From Candidatus Limnocylindrales bacterium (GTDB taxonomy: Bacteria > Desulfobacterota > Binatia > UBA1149 > CAITLU01), in contig DASPNR010000042.1 in NCBI GenBank assembly GCA_035626395.1, forward strand, positions 124,001 to 188,000: a stretch of DNA of 64,000 nt. The letters run 5' to 3'. A program made the translations under genes and the position numbers. Of this stretch, positions 26,630 through 36,007 are shown one piece after another. The notes under the pieces were generated by a model that saw only the letters and a program-made list of their open reading frames with translations, searched no databases and was not told the origin of the DNA. How positions within the stretch are numbered: the stretch's first letter is position 1; every line of letters starts with the position of its first letter.

Positions 26630-26913
26630 CTCCGGGCGCGCACGCGCTGGTCGTGGAGAATGCCGCGCCGGAACAGGAGCCGCTTCGGAACAGGAGGTGT
26701 GCGTCCCCAGCACGCTCGCCGAGCAGGCGCCGCCCGGGCAGGTCAGGACGTGGCTGCCGCCCATGAGCGCCATTCCGGACCTGACGCGGCCAATCTTCGG
26801 GATGACAAGCGGGACCTGCTCGGTTATCTTTCGCCGGCTTCGAGGATGTTCCGCTGCGGCTGGGGAGCTTTGGCGGCGGACCATCAACTACCCGCGAAAG
26901 AGGGCTGCAGGAG

Positions 26914-27987
26914 ATGGGGACGCCGTCGGTCTCGGTACTGATACCGGTTTACAATGGAGAGCGCACGATCGCCGGCTGCATCGACTCGGTGCTGGCCCAG
27001 CAGTATCCGCGCCTCGAAGTGGTCGTCGTCAACGACTGCTCCACCGACCGAACCGCGGAGATCCTGCGCCGCTACGAAGGGCGCGTTCGCGTCTTCACCA
27101 ATGCCAGGAACTCCGGCATCGCCGCCACCTACAATCGCGCCATCCGGGAGGCGAGCGGCGACATCGTCCTGACCGTCGCCAGCGACTGCATCCTCCTGTC
27201 CCCCGACTACGTCGAGCGCATGGTCCGGCATTTCGACGACCCGACCGTCGGCGCCGTGGTGGGAAAGTCGATGATGCCCGAATGGGACCGCGCGCCCTGG
27301 CTCGAGCGCGTGTTCACGCGCCTGAACATCCTGGACACGAACTGCCCGGATACCGGCGCGCACGAAGTCAACTTCGTCGAGCTGCGCTGTGACGGCTACC
27401 GGCGCCAGCTCCTGATCGACGTCGGCGGCCTGAACGAAGACCTGTTCCGATCCAACGAGGACCAGGATCTTTCGATCCGCATCGCCAGGCGCGGTGCGCG
27501 CCTGCTTCAGGACAACTCGCTCGAGTTCGAGCTCGGCTTCGGCGGCACCGAGGACACGCTCGGCAAGCTGCTGAGCAAGCAGACGCAGTATGCGCGCGGT
27601 CAGGCCTACATCGCCGTGAACTACGGCGTCGGCTCGCGCAACGGGCTCTGGACCAACGAGAACCGCCGGATGCGCGCCGTCCACCGCATGTCGCAGGTGG
27701 CCACGCTGCCGATCCTGGTGGCGACGGCGCTTGTGGCTCTGGCCTGGCCTGGGGCGGCGGCGGCAGTGCTGGCGATGCTTCTTGTGACCAGGCTGTGGTG
27801 GTACGCGCGGCTCGCGCGCGACCTGAAACCGGCCGAGCGCCTCGCGGCGCTGGCATTGGGACCGGTCTGCGACGTTCTCTATTCCTTCTCGTTCTGGACC
27901 AGTGCCGTCGGCTGGATCGCCAGCGGCAAGGCGGCTTTCAATCGCCGCCAGGTAGGTCACCTGGAGATCGCAAGGCCAAGGGCGTAG
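26914..27987 (+). CDS. Family 2 glycosyltransferase, membrane-associated
   Basis: 357 residues. The GT-A domain (about 5-235) shows SVLIPVYNGERTIAGCIDSVL, NDCSTDRT (nucleotide-sugar site) and the SNEDQDLSIRI acceptor/catalytic acidic motif. Two C-terminal hydrophobic segments lie at about 270-295, followed by another near 320-335, anchoring it to the membrane. The DCI in VASDCILLS stands where a DxD metal motif is expected. The sulfatase-like gene starts 6 bp downstream, implying joint synthesis or decoration of a surface glycan or glycolipid. The 284-bp gap upstream holds only an 11-nt direct repeat (CGGAACAGGAG twice). Confidence 0.9.
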   Translation: MGTPSVSVLIPVYNGERTIAGCIDSVLAQQYPRLEVVVVNDCSTDRTAEILRRYEGRVRVFTNARNSGIAATYNRAIREASGDIVLTVASDCILLSPDYVERMVRHFDDPTVGAVVGKSMMPEWDRAPWLERVFTRLNILDTNCPDTGAHEVNFVELRCDGYRRQLLIDVGGLNEDLFRSNEDQDLSIRIARRGARLLQDNSLEFELGFGGTEDTLGKLLSKQTQYARGQAYIAVNYGVGSRNGLWTNENRRMRAVHRMSQVATLPILVATALVALAWPGAAAAVLAMLLVTRLWWYARLARDLKPAERLAALALGPVCDVLYSFSFWTSAVGWIASGKAAFNRRQVGHLEIARPRA

Positions 27988-27993
27988 CGCGCT

Positions 27994-29865
27994 TTGGAAT
28001 CCTCGCAGCGACTTCGGGAAGTCGCGTGGTTCCTCGCGGCCGCGCTGTCATGGGCGGCCGTGGATGTCGGGCAGGCGGCGGCGACCAGCGGCGGCATCGG
28101 CATCACGCGTCTGGCGGCGCTGACCCTGCTGCTCTACGCGCTGCTCGGTCTGGCGGCCGCTGCCGTGGCGGTTCCGCTGCTGTCGCGAGTCTTCCGGCCT
28201 CATGCCTTTCCGGCTGCGGCGCTCGCCACGGCCGTCTTCGGCATCGGCGCCCTGCTCGTGCTCGGCTACGTCAACGTCGCCTTCCTGCCATCGATCACCA
28301 ATCCGATCTCCATCGCCGCCAATCTGGCGCTCGTTGCCGTGATCGCCGCCGGCTGGCTCGCGGCCGCGCGAGCGCGACCGCTGGCGCGCGTGCAAGGCAG
28401 CGCGGCAGTGGCCGCCGTGGTCGGCGCCATCGCCGTGGCGGCGACGTTCGTCGTGGCGATGCCGGCGGCGGGCGTGGCCGGAAGCGCGCTCGGCGCGCGC
28501 AGCACCGCCTCCCCGAGCATGCCCAGCGTCTTCGTCATCGTGCTGGACTCGCTGCGCGCCGACCGCACCTCGCTGTTCGGACGCACGGACCGCCTGCTGC
28601 CCAGGCTCGAAGCCTTGATCGAGCAGTCCGCCGGCTACTCGCGCGCCTACGTGCAGTCGTCCTGGACCAAGCCATCGGTCGGCTCGCTGTTCACTTCGCT
28701 GTTTCCGAGCTCGCACGGTGCGACGCTGCGCACCGGGCGCCTGGCATCGGGAGCCACGACGCTGCCCGAGCTATTCGCGCGCGGCGGCTATGCCACCGCC
28801 GTCTTCTCGTCCAATCCGTGGGTGTCGCCGGCCTTCGGCTTTCACGAGGGCGTGGGGCATTTCGTGGAGTCCGAGCGCGAAAGCTTCACCCGGCTGATCA
28901 CGCTTCACCGGTTGCTCAAGATGGCCGACAAGGCGCTGCCCGGCGATGCGATCCGTCTTTCCCTGCAGAAGCTCGAGCGCGGCTTCGGTGTCAGCGAGGC
29001 GCACCGTTCCAACTGCCTGCGAGATGCGTGGCTGGTCGATCAACTCGAGCCATGGCTCGAACAGGCCGGGCCTGGACCGTACTTTGCCTACTTCCATCTG
29101 ATGAGCCCGCACATTCCCTACGATCCGCCGGGCGTGGCGCATGAAGACTTCCCCGACGACGAGCAGGTGGCTTTGCAGCGCGTGACGACGCCGCTTCCCG
29201 AGCCGCGCCGCCGGCGCCTGATCGAGCTGTATGAGCAGGCCAGCGTGCACGGTGACCAGATGCTCGGCCGCATTCTCGACATCCTGGAGGCGCGCGGGAT
29301 GGCGGCCAACTCGGTCGTGGTCGTCACCGCCGATCACGGCGAGGAGTTCCACGAGCACGGCGCCTGGGGTCACGGCAACTCGCTCTACGACGAAACGATC
29401 CACGTGCCGCTGGTCATCCGATCGCCCGGCCTTTCGCCGCGCCGCATTGATGCGCCGGTGATGCTGGTGGACGTTCTGCCGACCCTGTCGGTCCTTACCG
29501 ATGCGCAGACCATGCCGGCTCCCGCCGAGGCGCAAGGCGCCGACATCCGCGCGCCTGACGCGGCGCGTCCGGCGTACGCCGAGCTGACGCGCGAGGGCGG
29601 TCTGGAGTCGCACGCGCTGATCCGCGCCAGCCAGAAATACATCGAGACGGTGAAAAGCCTCGGCGAGCCGCTTCAGCACGAGCTGTACGACCTGGCGCGC
29701 GATCCTGCGGAGAAAAGCAGCCTCGGCAGCGCTGCGCAGGCCGACTGGGCCCAGTCACTGGCAGCGCTTCGGCGGCAGGCGCAGGCGACACGCTTCGAGA
29801 GCGACGCCGCCGAGATCGACGAGGATGCCGAAGAGCGCCTGAGGGGTCTCGGCTACCTCAACTGA
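27994..29865 (+). CDS. Membrane-anchored sulfatase/alkaline-phosphatase-superfamily protein without canonical Cys
   Basis: 623 residues from a TTG start (27994). Five transmembrane helices fill about 8-160 and the catalytic domain faces the periplasm. Metal-site motifs VFVIVLDSLRADRTSLFG (first Asp) and VVTADHGEEFHEHGAWGHG are intact. The segment SSWTKPSVGSLFTSLFP stands where true sulfatases have the formylglycine motif C/SxPxR; here neither Cys nor the Arg is in place and a Ser/Thr would be the nucleophile. That points to a phospho- or phosphoglycerol/phosphoethanolamine transferase-like or phosphatase activity rather than sulfatase. It is co-transcribed with the GT2 gene. Confidence 0.82.
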   Translation: MESSQRLREVAWFLAAALSWAAVDVGQAAATSGGIGITRLAALTLLLYALLGLAAAAVAVPLLSRVFRPHAFPAAALATAVFGIGALLVLGYVNVAFLPSITNPISIAANLALVAVIAAGWLAAARARPLARVQGSAAVAAVVGAIAVAATFVVAMPAAGVAGSALGARSTASPSMPSVFVIVLDSLRADRTSLFGRTDRLLPRLEALIEQSAGYSRAYVQSSWTKPSVGSLFTSLFPSSHGATLRTGRLASGATTLPELFARGGYATAVFSSNPWVSPAFGFHEGVGHFVESERESFTRLITLHRLLKMADKALPGDAIRLSLQKLERGFGVSEAHRSNCLRDAWLVDQLEPWLEQAGPGPYFAYFHLMSPHIPYDPPGVAHEDFPDDEQVALQRVTTPLPEPRRRRLIELYEQASVHGDQMLGRILDILEARGMAANSVVVVTADHGEEFHEHGAWGHGNSLYDETIHVPLVIRSPGLSPRRIDAPVMLVDVLPTLSVLTDAQTMPAPAEAQGADIRAPDAARPAYAELTREGGLESHALIRASQKYIETVKSLGEPLQHELYDLARDPAEKSSLGSAAQADWAQSLAALRRQAQATRFESDAAEIDEDAEERLRGLGYLN

Positions 29866-30030
29866 CACGATCCGAGGCGGGCAGCCGGGTAATCGCCTTG
29901 ACCCAAGGTCGGGCGGCAACGTACAAGCAGCGCGGGCTCGCCCCGCGCCTGTCCAAGAAGCTCACGTAGCCACCGATACGGCGTCGCCGGTCGTCTCCAC
30001 GACCGCAGGCGAGAAGGGAGGAGGAACCAC

Positions 30031-33000
30031 ATGCATGCATTCGAGTTGCGCGCGGCGCTGATGGCCGCAGCCGTGGCCCTGTTCGCACAGGCACAGACTG
30101 CCGGCGCGGTGGTCTTCACCTCTCAGGAAGCAAAGTGCGCGGCGACGCTGGCTAAGTCGATCGAGAAGTATAACGCCGCGATTCTCAAGGAAGTCTCGCG
30201 CTGCCGCGCCGACGACATCTCGGGCAAGGTCGACGACGACGACGCATGCGCGACGCTGTCGCAGAAGAGCATCGACAAGCTCTCCAGCGCCGAAGCCAAG
30301 ATGATCGCGTCGGTTGCCAAGGCGTGTCGGAGCGTCTGCAGCATCTCCACCGACAAGCCCTGCATCAACGACGTGACCTGCCCGCCGAACAACGACAACG
30401 CCGAGCGCTGCTCGGGCAACGGCGGCACCAACCGCTTCAACGTCAGCAAGCTCGGGTTCCCCGGTCCCTACTGCGGCTCCATCCTCGAGGAGGCGCTGGG
30501 GCGGCGGTCGCTGCAGCTTCCCACCGACATCGGTCTCTGCACGGCCGACCTCACCGAGAGGCTCGCCGATGACGTCGTCGAGAATCTTTACGGGGATCTG
30601 GACGAGACCTCCGGCGTCTCCGCCGACGCGCAGAAATGTCTGTCCGCCATCAGCAAGGCCACCAGCAAGGCCCTCGGCAAGGTCCACGCAGCCGCTGCCC
30701 GATGCCGCAATTCGCGTCAGGCAAACCCCGTCTGCGACGGCGGTAGCAACGACGGTGAGGCCTGCGCGAACGACAGCGGATGTCCGGGCGGAGGAAGCTG
30801 CGGCCTCGACCCCGACGATTGCCTCGCGGATGCCACGGTCGCTGCGGCTCTCCAGAAGGAGCGGGACACGCTGAGCGGCGCCATCGCCAAGTCCTGCACG
30901 GACGGTCACATCGTCGAGCTCGAGGGCCTCTGCTCGAGCGGCGGCACCATTCCGGCCGACGTCAGCGATGCGCAGGATTGCGTGTACGAAATGGTGCTCG
31001 AGGTCGCGGCCCAGCAGTTCGGGCCCTACAAGCACGTGTACACGACGTTCGGCATGACCGACGTCTCTCACCCCGCGTCGGCTTTCGGCTACTGCGGCGA
31101 CGGCCTCGTCGACCAGGAGCGTAACGAGAGCAACCGCATCGGCGAGGAGTGCGACGGTGACAACGACGACGCCTGCGGCGGCGCAGCCTGTCTGCCTCCG
31201 GGCGATCTGTTCGAGTGCACCTGCGACAACGTCTCGCGCTATCGCATGGTCGTCGACGGCGAGGCGGTCGACAGCGACGCCGGCTGGACCGGCGATTCCC
31301 ACGATGCCACGCACAACGACGGCTTCGGCTACACCGCCGATCTGACCGACTGCGACTGCTCGTCCTTCGACCAGGCCACCTGCGTCGGCTCCAGCACCGA
31401 CCCCGTCTGCAACTTCAGCGCCGACATCGGCCCGCGCTGCACCAACAACAGGAGCAGCGAGGAGACCTGCGACGAGATCGGCGACGGCGACGGCGAGCCC
31501 GAAGATGCCGACTGCTTCGTCTGCGACGACAACAGTCTGAATCCCGGAACCTACTGCGCCGACGAAGATGAGAACGCCGACGAGACGGTGTGCCTTTCAC
31601 AGTGCTTCAGCGACGCGACCGGGCTGCCGGTGGATCCGGTCCAGCCGTGCAACCGCCAGAGCGACTGCGACGATGGCGAGACCTGCAAAGGCCGCTGCGA
31701 CGATACGCCCACGTGCGATGCGGAGCTGGAAGGAACGCCGTTGCCGCAGGTGGCGGCCGCGATCTCGGTCTGTATCGGCCTCGAGTACACCAGCGACCTG
31801 ACCGGCACCAAGAACATGGTCACCGGCGAGTCCGAGCTGTTCTATACTTCGCGTTCGGTCGTGCATCTCGGTGAGGACACGACGCGGCCGTGCCCGATCT
31901 GTGCCGGCTCCTGCGTCGGCGGCGACAACGACGGCCTGTCCTGCTTCGGGCGCTGCAACGCCAGCGGCGACGAGTGCCTGCTCGACAGCGACTGCACGGG
32001 CCCCGGCGACTCCGAATGCATGGAGGCCGCCGACGACTGCCCCTCCGGCTCCTGTTCGCTCGATCTGCGCTGCTCCAGCGGGGACAACGCGGGCAGGTTC
32101 TGCCGACCCATGTCCACCACGCCGCTCGGCATCGTCTCGGCGGATTGTCCGCCGAGCCAGTCGTCCAACCTCTCGGGCGTGGGCGTGCAGCAGCCGTTCG
32201 GTGCCGTGACCACCGAACCGGTTTCGTTCCCTGCCGGCAGCGCGTGCTCGGATCCGGCGTGGTCCAACTTCACGTGTCCGTGCCCCGACGGCGGCTCGGC
32301 CACCAAGACCAAGCCGAACATCTGCGCGGCCACCTGCGATTCGGGCGTCAATGAAGGTCAGGCGTGCGCAGTCGTCTCCAACGGCAGCGGCACGATGACC
32401 AAGTGCGCCGGCGGTACCGAGGCCGGCGCCGTGTGCGACGAGGACGCGGACTGCGCCGGCGGCGGCACGTGCAGCGCCAATCCCACACAATGCACCGCCG
32501 GCGGCTCCTCTACGCTCGGCACGCCCTGCACGACCAACTCGCAGTGCGACACGAGCTCGGGCAGCGGCGACGGCGTATGCGGGGACGCATGTCCGGGCGG
32601 CCGTTGCCTGCCGCTTTGCTATCCACAGGGCCAGTGCGTCGGCGGCACTCGCGCAGGGCTGGAGTGCGCGCAGGACAAGGAATGCACCGGCGGCGGTGCC
32701 TGCGTGGTCAACGACAGCGAGGACGGCCTGTGTGCCAACGGCCCGATGAAGTGGCGCTGCACGGGCGCGGGCTTCACCACGCTGCCCTGCTCGCTCTTCG
32801 ACGAGCACACGCAGAAAGGGTGCGAGGCCGGCGCCGACGGCGTGCTCGGCAATGACGACGACATCGTCGGCGCAGGCTTCTGCGAGCGACGTCCGCTCGA
32901 CTGCTACGTCAACAACGGTGCTGCCGAAGGCTGGGACACGCTCAACGGCGGCGGCGACGCCAGCCAGGTCAAGCTGGTGTCGACGTTCTGTACGCCGCCC

Positions 33001-33099
33001 GCGAGCAATCCGGCGGTGAATTCGATCTCGGGGTTTGGGGGGCCGTCGAGGACGAGGAGAGTGGGGCAGGGGTACGTCAACGTCCCCTCGATCCCTTGA
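30031..33099 (+). CDS. Large secreted Cys-rich repeat protein
   Basis: 1022 residues; GGGAGGAGG lies before ATG 30031. The signal peptide is roughly MHAFELRAALMAAAVALFAQ with cleavage near TAGA. A helical N-terminal domain (about 30-110, with Lys/Ala-rich segments) is followed by repeated short Cys modules such as DADCAGGGTCSA, DSDCTGPGDSEC, DKECTGGGACV and QSDCDDGETCKG. They share C-x4-5-D-x-x-C-x-G-x-x-C and some end in chains of NDG/GGDNDG. Such modules occur in secreted proteins of several soil lineages; calcium binding or disulfide-stabilised adhesion is possible. No catalytic domain is recognised. Related modules occur in the protein at 14.5-16.3 kb. Confidence 0.78.
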   Translation: MHAFELRAALMAAAVALFAQAQTAGAVVFTSQEAKCAATLAKSIEKYNAAILKEVSRCRADDISGKVDDDDACATLSQKSIDKLSSAEAKMIASVAKACRSVCSISTDKPCINDVTCPPNNDNAERCSGNGGTNRFNVSKLGFPGPYCGSILEEALGRRSLQLPTDIGLCTADLTERLADDVVENLYGDLDETSGVSADAQKCLSAISKATSKALGKVHAAAARCRNSRQANPVCDGGSNDGEACANDSGCPGGGSCGLDPDDCLADATVAAALQKERDTLSGAIAKSCTDGHIVELEGLCSSGGTIPADVSDAQDCVYEMVLEVAAQQFGPYKHVYTTFGMTDVSHPASAFGYCGDGLVDQERNESNRIGEECDGDNDDACGGAACLPPGDLFECTCDNVSRYRMVVDGEAVDSDAGWTGDSHDATHNDGFGYTADLTDCDCSSFDQATCVGSSTDPVCNFSADIGPRCTNNRSSEETCDEIGDGDGEPEDADCFVCDDNSLNPGTYCADEDENADETVCLSQCFSDATGLPVDPVQPCNRQSDCDDGETCKGRCDDTPTCDAELEGTPLPQVAAAISVCIGLEYTSDLTGTKNMVTGESELFYTSRSVVHLGEDTTRPCPICAGSCVGGDNDGLSCFGRCNASGDECLLDSDCTGPGDSECMEAADDCPSGSCSLDLRCSSGDNAGRFCRPMSTTPLGIVSADCPPSQSSNLSGVGVQQPFGAVTTEPVSFPAGSACSDPAWSNFTCPCPDGGSATKTKPNICAATCDSGVNEGQACAVVSNGSGTMTKCAGGTEAGAVCDEDADCAGGGTCSANPTQCTAGGSSTLGTPCTTNSQCDTSSGSGDGVCGDACPGGRCLPLCYPQGQCVGGTRAGLECAQDKECTGGGACVVNDSEDGLCANGPMKWRCTGAGFTTLPCSLFDEHTQKGCEAGADGVLGNDDDIVGAGFCERRPLDCYVNNGAAEGWDTLNGGGDASQVKLVSTFCTPPASNPAVNSISGFGGPSRTRRVGQGYVNVPSIP

Positions 33100-33118
33100 C
33101 GGCGTAGCTTGGCGTTGC

Positions 33119-33160
33119 CGATTCAAGAGGCGCGGGGGGAGCGTCGCGATTCAAGAGGCG
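33119..33160. repeat. 14-nt direct repeat pair
   Basis: CGATTCAAGAGGCG occurs at 33119-33132 and again at 33147-33160, directly before the palindrome array. It probably belongs to the same mobile or repetitive extragenic element. Confidence 0.6.
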
Positions 33161-33162
33161 AA

Positions 33163-33282
33163 GGCCGTTCATAAACGGCCGATCGCTGCGTTGGACGCGG
33201 CGCCGTACGCTCCGACGTACAGGAAGTACGCCTCCGCGTCCGGCGCCGCGTCCGCCTTGCGCTAGGCCGTTTCTGAACGGCC
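33163..33282. repeat. BIME-like palindrome array
   Basis: Two hairpins with identical 7-bp stems (GGCCGTT/AACGGCC) and different loops (CATA, TCTG) sit at 33163-33180 and 33265-33282. Between them GGACGCGGCGCCG (33193-33205) and CGGCGCCGCGTCC (33241-33253) form a perfect 13-bp inverted repeat around a 35-nt centre. The whole 120-bp unit can fold as a three-way structure, like bacterial interspersed mosaic elements or a MITE. Confidence 0.75.
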
Positions 33283-33320
33283 CGTCTCAAGGGCCCTCGT
33301 TTCTTCCCGTCGTTGGGGTG

Positions 33321-33472
33321 CGAAGGGCGCTTCGCTGCTGCGCCTGACTTGGGCGCTCACCTTCATTCCCAACCGTCTTGGCTTTGGCTTGGCGAAGGTC
33401 GCTTCGCTGCTTCGCCTGACTTCGGCGGCTCACCTTCATTCCCAACTGTCTTGGCTTTGGCTTTGGCTTGGG
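33321..33472. repeat. Tandem duplication of a 72-79-nt unit
   Basis: Two adjacent units start with CGAAGG (33321 and 33393) and share most of their length, including CTCACCTTCATTCCCAAC and GTCTTGGCTTTGGCTT. A degenerate third copy starts at about 33472. The rest of the 461-bp gap before the SDR gene holds no credible gene; the frames open across it are low-complexity by-products of the repeat. Confidence 0.7.
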
Positions 33473-33560
33473 CGAAGCGCGCTCGGCTGCTTTTCGTGGT
33501 GCTTTGGATTCTCGGCGGTGCGGGACTAGTAGCTGGGCAGACTCGTTGGCGAGGGGATGT

Positions 33561-34394
33561 ATGCGGTTCCAAGGCAGGACGGTTGTCGTTACGGGGGCGT
33601 CGAGCGGGATCGGTGAGGCCGCAGCCGAGCTGTTTGCGCGCGAAGGGGCCAATGTGGTTCTGGCGGCGCGGAGTGCGGAGGCGCTGGAGGCGGTGGCCGC
33701 GCGGATTGCGGCTGCGGGCGGCGTGGCCATGGCGGTGCCCACCGATGTCAGCGATGCCAGCGCCTGCGCGGCGCTGCTGAGCACCGCCGAAAGCCGCTTT
33801 GGTGCGGTCCACATCCTCGTCAACAACGCGGGCTACAACTACCGCGGCTGTGTGGAAGAGGCGCCGGTGGAAGAGCTCGCTCGCATCGTCGACGTCAACC
33901 TCAGGGCTCCCATCGTGCTGACGCGCCTGGCGCTGCCGTATCTTCGGCGCGCCGGTCGCGCGGCGATCGTCAACGTCGCTTCGCTGGCGGGGCGCATTCC
34001 GCTTCCGGAGGAAGCGACGTACTCGGCAACCAAGTTCGGTCTGCGCGGGTTCACGTTCGCGCTGGCGGAGGAGCTCGCGGGCACCGGCATCACCGTCTCG
34101 GCCGTGTCGCCGGGGCCGGTGGAGACCGGCTTCATCCTCGACGGCCTCGAGCAGGTCCCCGACATCGTCTTCTCCCAGCCGATGAGCACCGCCGAGGACG
34201 TGGCCAAACTCATCCTGGACAGCGCCCATGACGGCGCCGCCGAGCGCACCTGTCCGCAACTGTCGGGCTATCTGGCCACGCTCGGCTATCTGATACCGCA
34301 GGTGCCGCGCCTCCTGCGCCCGTTGCTGACGTATCAGGGACGCGCCACCAAGGAGCGATACATCCGCGAGCGCCGCGCCGCCGGCGCGCGCTGA
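33561..34394 (+). CDS. Short-chain dehydrogenase/reductase
   Basis: A 277-residue SDR. TGASSGIG nucleotide loop at about 11-18, NNAG, Ser followed by YSATK (catalytic Tyr/Lys), and a C-terminal helix-rich tail (RLLRPLLTYQGRATKERYI) that is longer than in minimal SDRs, as in DltE/SDR7-like membrane-associated members. ATG 33561 is preceded by GAGGGG; longer in-frame extension upstream is repeat DNA. Substrate unknown. Confidence 0.9.
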   Translation: MRFQGRTVVVTGASSGIGEAAAELFAREGANVVLAARSAEALEAVAARIAAAGGVAMAVPTDVSDASACAALLSTAESRFGAVHILVNNAGYNYRGCVEEAPVEELARIVDVNLRAPIVLTRLALPYLRRAGRAAIVNVASLAGRIPLPEEATYSATKFGLRGFTFALAEELAGTGITVSAVSPGPVETGFILDGLEQVPDIVFSQPMSTAEDVAKLILDSAHDGAAERTCPQLSGYLATLGYLIPQVPRLLRPLLTYQGRATKERYIRERRAAGAR

Positions 34395-34441
34395 ACGCGC
34401 TGCGATAGCGACTGCACTGCTCGAGCACGACGAGGTCTTCG

Positions 34442-35416
34442 ATGCCCAAAGCCGTCAGAATCCACGAAACCGGTGGCCCGGAAGTGCTTCGTTTCGAAGA
34501 CTTCGATCCCGGCGAGCCGGGGCCGGGGTGGGTGCGCATCCGTCACACCGCCATCGGCATCAATTTCATCGACACCTACCATCGCAGCGGGCTGTACCCG
34601 CTTCCGCTGCCGTGCGGGCTGGGGCTCGAAGCGGCCGGTGTCGTCGAGCAGGTCGGTGAGGGCGTCGAGACGTTGCGCGTCGGCGATCGCGTCGCCTATG
34701 GCACCGGGCCCATCGGGGCGTACTCGCAGGTGACGGTGGCGCCGGCCAACCGCATCGTCCCCATTCCCGCCTCCGTCAGCGACGAAACCGCGGCGGCGAT
34801 GATGCTCAAGGGAATGACGGCCTGGTTCCTCCTGCGGCGCACGTACGAGGTGAAGGAAGGCGACACGATCCTCTTTCACGCGGCAGCCGGCGGCGTGGGC
34901 CTGATCGCCTGCCAGTGGGCGAAGCATCTGGGCGCGACGGTCATCGGTACTGCGGGCAGCGAAGAGAAGGCAGCGCTGGCACGCGAGCACGGCGCCGATC
35001 ACGTCATTCTGTACTCCACCGAGGATTTTCCACGGCGCGTGCGCGAGCGGACGGGCGGGCGCGGGGTGCCGGTGGTCTACGACGGCGTGGGCAAGGCGAC
35101 GTTCGAAGGATCGCTGGACTGTCTGGCGCCGCGCGGGCTGATGGTGAGCTTCGGCAACGCGTCGGGACCGCCTGCGCCGCTGGAACTGGGAATGCTCGCG
35201 CTCAAAGGCTCGCTGTACGTGACGCGGCCGACGCTGATGACGTACACGGCCGAGGATGCCGATCTTCAGGAGGCGGCGCGCGCGCTCTTCGACGTCGTCG
35301 GCCGCGGCCTCGTTCGAGTCGCGGTCAACCAGCGCTATCCGCTGTCCGAAGCGGCAGCCGCGCACCGCGACCTCGAGGCGCGCAAGACCACCGGTGCAAG
35401 CGTTCTGATTCCGTAG
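34442..35416 (+). CDS. qor: NADPH:quinone oxidoreductase (zeta-crystallin type)
   Basis: A 324-residue zinc-free MDR-family reductase. It has the GINFIDTYHRSGLY signature of quinone oxidoreductases, the coenzyme loop AAAGGVG (about 150-156), and the family ending of about 324 residues. It reduces quinones or other electrophilic enones with NADPH in the cytoplasm. The start at ATG 34442 fits the conserved MPKAVRIHETGGPEVL. It follows the SDR gene by 47 bp and may be co-transcribed. Confidence 0.93.
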   Translation: MPKAVRIHETGGPEVLRFEDFDPGEPGPGWVRIRHTAIGINFIDTYHRSGLYPLPLPCGLGLEAAGVVEQVGEGVETLRVGDRVAYGTGPIGAYSQVTVAPANRIVPIPASVSDETAAAMMLKGMTAWFLLRRTYEVKEGDTILFHAAAGGVGLIACQWAKHLGATVIGTAGSEEKAALAREHGADHVILYSTEDFPRRVRERTGGRGVPVVYDGVGKATFEGSLDCLAPRGLMVSFGNASGPPAPLELGMLALKGSLYVTRPTLMTYTAEDADLQEAARALFDVVGRGLVRVAVNQRYPLSEAAAAHRDLEARKTTGASVLIP

Positions 35417-35566
35417 CCGCAGCGGCCGGCGCGTCGGTCTTCGGCGGCGCGCGGTGCAGCCGTTTTGCTCGCGACGTCTGTCGCGGCCACTGTGTCGGCG
35501 CGGGCCGCGGCCGCTGTGGCGGCCAGCTCTGCATCACTGCAACCAGAGCCCACGAGGAGCGCATCG

Positions 35567-35953
35567 ATGGCAGGCTATATCGTCGATATCGAAGAGAAGA
35601 CGCTGAAGAACGAGTTCTTCCGCCAGGTGCTGTTCACCGGGCCCAACAGTCAGCTCGTGGTCATGACGCTGCAGCCGGGCGAGGAGATCGGCATGGAGCA
35701 TCACGACGGCATCGATCAGTTCATCCGCGTCGAGGCGGGGCAGGGCAAGGCGATCCTGGACGGACAGGAGACTTCGCTCAGCGACGGGTCTGCGGTGGTG
35801 ATTCCCGCCGGCACCGAGCACAACATCGTCAACACCTCCACGGACGAGCCGCTGCGGCTCTACACGATCTATACGCCGCCCGAACATCCCGACGGCACGG
35901 TGCACCGGACCAAGGCCGAAGCGGACGAATACGAGAAGCACCACCACCACTGA
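35567..35953 (+). CDS. Single-domain cupin protein with natural C-terminal His4
   Basis: A 128-residue cupin. Cupin motif 1 is PGEEIGMEHHDGIDQFIRVEAGQG, supplying two His and a Glu-like metal ligand set. Motif 2 is VIPAGTEHNIVNTS with the last His. CGAGGAGCGC precedes ATG 35567; the upstream Ala-rich in-frame stretch is judged non-coding. The chain ends in EKHHHH, a native poly-His that may help metal acquisition. Function, probably a small metalloenzyme or binding protein, is not known. Confidence 0.85.
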   Translation: MAGYIVDIEEKTLKNEFFRQVLFTGPNSQLVVMTLQPGEEIGMEHHDGIDQFIRVEAGQGKAILDGQETSLSDGSAVVIPAGTEHNIVNTSTDEPLRLYTIYTPPEHPDGTVHRTKAEADEYEKHHHH

Positions 35954-36007
35954 CGACGGGGCTCGAAGGACGGTCGCCGAGGGGGATTCCCGAGTACGCC
36001 GGCCGTC

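Noticed and set aside
33287-33826. Minus-strand open frame with Lys/Gln/Arg-rich repeats
   Set aside because: It follows the tandem DNA repeat exactly and overlaps the well-supported SDR gene on the other strand. It has no credible start.
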